From Macquaria australasica (Eukaryota; Chordata; Actinopteri; Centrarchiformes; Percichthyidae), in assembly GCA_005408345.1 (NCBI GenBank), contig SEMN01000935.1, positions 1-64,000 on the forward strand: a stretch of 64,000 nt of DNA. The letters are read 5' to 3'. Below are positions 59,453-64,000 of the stretch, piece after piece; the first letter of the stretch is position 1; each line of letters opens with the position of its first letter. The position numbers and the translations under genes are program-made. The notes below the pieces were generated by a model, which was given only the letters and a program-made list of their open reading frames with translations, was not told the DNA's origin and did no database searches.

Positions 59453-60749
59453 TGTACAATGGGTAGACTATACCATACCAAAATATTATCAGATAAAAGG
59501 CCACTAAATTGTATGTTACCTTCAAAATTGCATATATAAAACAGTTTTTCCACCTGCCTATTTGTATCTGTTTTAAATTGTAGTATATTTTCTTCTGGTC
59601 TAGGTCCAATACGTTTGCCTATTGTTTTTTCTGTAGTCCTTTAATTTGTCGGCTCATTGACTTTTTGTTGCATTTGACCAACTTCTGGTGCTTTTAAAGG
59701 TAACTTGACTAATGACTGAGACTGCTTGGGTGTTTCACCATTAGATGGAGACCTCTCCACATTAACACCACTGAACCTATTGAATGTAAACACAACACTG
59801 AGTCAGAATGCAGGACAGTTCTGCTATTAATCATACAAAGTCAGAGTGAGCGTTGATGTCTGGCATAATGTTACAGGCCAGTTAAAGCAATTAATGCCTA
59901 CTGTGATTCTACTAACAAACACAGCTGAGTGTGTGCGTCAACGGTTTAATTAACCTCTCCTTTTCAACAACAGCTCCACCTAAATAATCCAATTAACTAA
60001 TTTGCTTACGTCGACTTTCCAGAAGAGGGCGGTGTCATAACAGTTTTAGCAACGAGCCCTGCCTAGCACTGCAAAAAACACCAAGTCCTTTCATAAAGCC
60101 TCTCCAGAGTCTTTAAATCGATTTGTTTCAAGTATTCTTTGTAGTTCTCTTGAAAGGTTAGTGATCCTTATTGTTCTGCCCCATTTCAAATGACTTGACT
60201 AATTCTTAAATTCATGTAAAATGCTTCAGGCATTGAGAATCTCTGTGTCAACACTCACCTCGTGCGAAATAATTAATTAAGACTGAGACTAATGACTTTT
60301 GAACACTTAACACTTCTTGCAGTGTGTGTTAGGCTATAGTGTCCCCGGAGCGTTCACAGCAGCCCAGAGTGACGTCGCTTAACCCAGGATAAAAAGAGAG
60401 AGCCGTCAAGTCACCCACACACAGGCAGAGCATTACCGGAAATAAGGCAATTTAACTTTCACAATAAAATCACACAAACGTGTTAATTGTAACGTAACCT
60501 CAATCCAATCCAAGTGACATCAAGTAGGCTGCTTATCGCCACTTTTATACAAGGACATATCTTATGACAGCTACAGCACTACGCGCACTACTATCATAGC
60601 TACTGGGAGAAAGAAATAACAACAGCATCAGTGTTAACATCGTATTTCATGTCACCCGCTTAATCACTTAATAACATTTTAAACTGATGATTTGTAAATG
60701 AACTAGTCAGGTACACTGTCATGTACTTATTCTAATCAACTTTCATTTA

Positions 60750-61090
60750 AATGGGGCGTTTTAAAAGGTTAATGTTTTGGCTTTTTGAGAACCCTTTACA
60801 TACCACCTTAACCTAATAATAAATGAATACATGGTCAAATATACCAAATTAATGTGTAAATTAAGGGAAAGGCAGGTAGCCCATAAAATCTACTTTATAT
60901 TGAAGAGCTTTTGAATTTAAGGTGTTTTTAATGGGTTTAATTTTGGTCTTTTGAGGACCCCTTAGGCCCTTACCATAATAACACCTGGAATGAATAGATT
61001 TTTCAAATATAAAAAGTAGTTAATTATAGACTTGTAAAATGATGTGTTAAATGTTTTAACAGGTTTTGTTTTTGCCTTTTCAGATTAATG
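60750..61090. repeat. Imperfect tandem repeat, about 150-165 bp unit
   Basis: Three related segments begin near 60755 (TTTTAAAAGGTTAATGTTTT, then GGCTTTTTGAGAACCC), near 60917 (TTTTTAATGGGTTTAATTTT, then GGTCTTTTGAGGACCC) and near 61050 (ATGTTTTAACAGGTTTTGTT, then GCCTTTTCAG). They are followed by similar A/T-rich spacers with AATAAATGAATA or GGAATGAATA. Confidence 0.55.
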
Positions 61091-61249
61091 GACAAATTAA
61101 ATTATATCTGGCAAAAAAAAAAAATCATTGGTAAATCAGGGATTAATTAAGGTTATTGTATTTGATTAGTTCTGTAGTGATTTGAACACTTAGATACAGA
61201 AAAGGTAAGGGCCGCTGTCATGACGATCAGAATATGTATTTTATTTTGA

Positions 61250-61747
61250 AAGAAAAGGCCGGAACGGGTGTGCTGTGGCTGCGCTGACAGTGTGCGGGAG
61301 ACGCGCGGTGACAGCAGCAGTACTCGGTCAGGGGGAGCGCGGCGGAGCTGGAATCAGCCAGGAGCGAAAATGTAAAGGTGGAATCCGACTGAGCAGCATT
61401 GTGTTGTTTCTCTGGAATAAAAAAAAAACACACTCACAACCGACATTCCCACACAGCAAGAACAGGAGCTCCATTATTATTTGGATTTTAATATTCACTG
61501 GAAATATCCTCGCTTTATTTTCTTCTACATTTTTGTGCCTCTCTTTCTCTCTCTGTCCACCTTCTCAGTAATCAACTGGAGGCAGTGTGGCGGAGAGTGA
61601 GGAGCATCATTTACGTTCACTGGATGTTCGTTTTTTAATTGCACAGTTTGGAAGGAGTAAACTGCTCTGCTCTGAAGATTTCCTCTCGCTTGATGGGATT
61701 ATTCTCGACGGAGGCGCGTTGTTTTAGATAAGAACACGTTGGGCATC
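61250..61747 (+). other. ablim3: Likely first-exon 5' UTR and proximal promoter of the next gene
   Basis: A GC- and CpG-richer patch (about 61255-61380, with GAGACGCGCGGTGACAG and GGGGAGCGCGGCGGAGC) follows AT-rich DNA and leads into a G/A-rich leader ending at ATCATGAG. The transcription start is unknown. The patch is compatible with a small CpG-island promoter. Confidence 0.5.
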
Positions 61748-61760
61748 ATGAGTTCCAGTG
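61748..61760 (+). CDS. ablim3: First coding exon, probable actin-binding LIM protein 3 (partial)
   Basis: ATG AGT TCC AGT G is followed by a perfect donor GTAAGT at 61761. It gives MSSS plus a first-position base. Human ABLIM3 begins MNTSI, so four residues and a phase-1 split would fit, and in human ABLIM3 lies next to SH3TC2 on the opposite strand, exactly as here. No LIM-domain exon is inside the window, so identity rests on synteny and this short match. Confidence 0.5.
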
Positions 61761-64000
61761 GTAAGTCCATTCTTGCGCGCTTTATCTCTTCAGTTGAAGC
61801 GCAAGGACAATACCGATAGATGAGAGCAGAGAGAAGAACTACCATTGAACAATAGTAGCCTATATGTGATGGAAGAGGCTACAGAAAGTGCCAACTTAAA
61901 TAAGGCTGAAACCGAGGTTTAAGGTGTAATTTCACTTCGCCTCAATATACCATAATATTCAATTTCATAGGTATATTAAATAGTAATTTTCATGTACATC
62001 GAGGGAAGAAAAAAAAGATGGAAATGGTGTGAAACATGCTTCAGCAAATAATGTGTACCAAGCCCTTCTAATAGACTTGGAGCAGGTTTAGAGAGGATAG
62101 GAGAGCTAAGTATATCTGGAGGTCAAAGTAGCATTTGCCCAGAGTTCATCCATAGACAAGCATTTTTGGGATTCTTCATCCACGTAACAGCAGTTGCTCC
62201 GGCCCTCCCAATGTCTGCTTCTCTCCCCTGTCACTTCTCTTTCATCTTCTCTCCTTCCTCATCCTCTTTCGCCACCACCAGTAGTAATATTTGACCTCTC
62301 TTGGGAGACCACCCAGACTTGTCAGCTGTTGCCTCTTCGTAAAAGTCCACCTGTCCTCTAACACATTCATTGCAGGAGCAGGAGACCCCTTGAGCTGGAG
62401 GTTTCTGACCTGAACCGCTCTTGGTCTCGTGGAGTTTAGTTCACTGTGATGCAGCACATGACAAATAAGTCATTCTGTCATAGGCTACTTACTCTAGACC
62501 GGCCCAGGGCTGCCATGATGCTAAGCTGACCTTGTATCAGCTGACTGTGACCCTGATCCTCTGTCAGCTGAATCAAGGCTTTCCCTTTAGGGCTTGCTGG
62601 TCAGCTGTGTGTGCATGTGCACGCCTGTGTGACTTTGCTGTGTTTACAAGTTAACACAGGTTGACTCGCAAGGCAGATCGCTTGGATATCCAAGAGAAGA
62701 CTTTTTAAGAAAATTCCCCCCTTGTCCCTTAGCTGTCAGTAAGGCCAGTTGAAGTTGACGTGCACCAGGTGCTCCGTGAAGTGATGCTGTCATGTGCTTC
62801 CTGTCCTCCCTCCCCTGTCCTCTGTGTCTACAGTAGGAACCGGGTATTACTGCATCATTCATAATCTAGCCTGTCATTGTGTGGCTCTACATTATTCATC
62901 CAGTGCTCTTAGCCCTCTGGTACCGAGCCTTGCCTGACTGCCAGTTCCCGTGCCGTGTGTGCCGGGAGTGGTGCCGTGGCTCCTCGCTTGCTGAGAAAAT
63001 GTGCAGAATTCTTTTGTTAAGCTTCAAAATGCTTTTCTCAGTTGACACAGAGGGGGAGGAGCGCATGCAGCCAGCATGTGGAGAGCTGTCACAAGCTCTT
63101 GTGATGTAAAAGCATGTGCTCAAACAACCTGTGGTATACAGTTTGCGTGCGAGTATGTGTGGACCTGTGTATGTCTGCATTTAACCGTGTGCGTGAGTGT
63201 GTGTAAGCATTGTCACAGCAGGCAGATGGTGGGGTGACGTGTCTGTACTCTGGCTTTAGGCATAAAAACACAGCAGGCATCAGAGCTGAGGAAAGAACAT
63301 CCTCCTCTCCGCACTCCCATCCCTCCAGTCAGTCAAACATATGTTCCCCTCCACTCTCAACACTCTCAAGGTTTGAACATGAATGGGCCTGTTAGGCTGT
63401 GTTGTGTGCAGTGTTTTCCGCTGCATTGGGTGTGATAGCCCAGAGGCCATCGACACACACAGAGTAATTACACACAGCTCTGACCGTCTGTCTTCATCTT
63501 GTGGGCCTTCTATCTCTCATGGTCACTGCGTTTTGTGTGAGTGTGTGTGTGTGTGTCTGGTCAGACTCCTATTTTCTGCCTGGCTGGCGGATGAGGCAGG
63601 ACTGTGGGTGTAGCAGGTTTGTTTCTGGTGGAAAGGACCGTGGTAATTCCCTCAGTAAAGATGCAGTTTTTCAAAATGAAGCCTAATTGAAAAATCGGGT
63701 TTCTGAGATACAGTGTGTGTTGCAGGGGAGTGATAAAACACATGTTGATCAATATACTGATCATTGAGCAAGCTCAGGACCTGAGGGGATCTGCGGAGCC
63801 ATACATCACAGACAGCACTGACACCTCTCTCCTTCTCTCTCTTTCTCTCTATATAGCAAAGAGTTCTCAAGTATCAGACAAAATACATCCGAAAAGGCAT
63901 TTAGGTGTCTTACTGCATCTCATGCAACCTAATGATTAAGACATATGGTTTGAATGCATGATAAGTATGGAAATCAACACCAGCTATAGTTGCAATCTCC
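61761..64000 (+). other. ablim3: First intron of the probable ablim3 gene (continues past the edge)
   Basis: It follows the donor at 61761. No LIM exon, acceptor-bounded coding block or recognisable repeat was found. Short (TG)n stretches occur near 63537-63557 and 63710-63720. Confidence 0.45.

Overview
The window looks like nuclear DNA of a teleost fish, probably a percomorph. The evidence is split vertebrate genes with GT-AG introns, long (TG)n microsatellites, and several interspersed repeats of types familiar from percomorph genomes: an L2-clade LINE, hAT-type MITEs, a solo LTR and tRNA-derived repeats. The gene order and orientation adrb2(+), sh3tc2(-), probable ablim3(+) match human 5q32 (ADRB2, SH3TC2, ABLIM3).

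Region by region: 1-3.8 kb is a decayed L2-clade LINE on the minus strand, with an SGNH-esterase ORF1 and an endonuclease/reverse-transcriptase ORF2. It runs off the left edge. 3.8-21.6 kb is gene-poor and holds microsatellites, a tRNA(Glu)-like repeat cluster (14.3-15.2 kb), a copy of a palindromic repeat (17.8 kb), a hAT-like MITE with intact 8-bp target duplications (18.7-19.1 kb) and a tRNA-derived SINE-like element (19.8 kb). 21.6-23.5 kb is adrb2: a compact promoter, a likely non-coding first exon and 5' leader intron, and a coding sequence in one exon (417 aa). 23.5-37.3 kb is mostly unremarkable non-coding DNA with an L2-like LINE 3' end (30.1 kb), a (TG)n tract (32.7 kb) and a solo LTR (33.2 kb).

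37.35-52.49 kb is sh3tc2 on the minus strand. I could assemble it by hand as 22 coding exons, including a 25-nt first coding exon and a 74-nt exon that no simple ORF scan shows. All splice phases agree, giving 4,770 nt and 1,589 aa. The protein has a predicted N-myristoylation start, two SH3 domains, a long TPR array and a roughly 250-residue acidic Ser/Thr/Asp-rich C-terminal tail with no counterpart in human SH3TC2. 52.5-61.2 kb is intergenic, with another hAT-like MITE, a 100-bp (GT)n tract and imperfect tandem repeats. At 61.2-61.76 kb lie a GC-richer first exon and a four-codon coding start ending in a perfect donor, best explained by synteny as ablim3. The rest of the window is its first intron.

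The genes are not a functional operon. ADRB2 is a Gs-coupled catecholamine receptor, SH3TC2 a Rab11-linked endosomal adaptor of Schwann cells, and ABLIM3 an actin-binding LIM protein. They sit together through ancient vertebrate synteny. I found no clearly new biological system. The most interesting points are the sh3tc2 acidic tail, the loss of the SH3 Trp in its second SH3 domain, the missing PKA sites and upstream ORFs of adrb2, and several transposons whose insertion boundaries can be read exactly.
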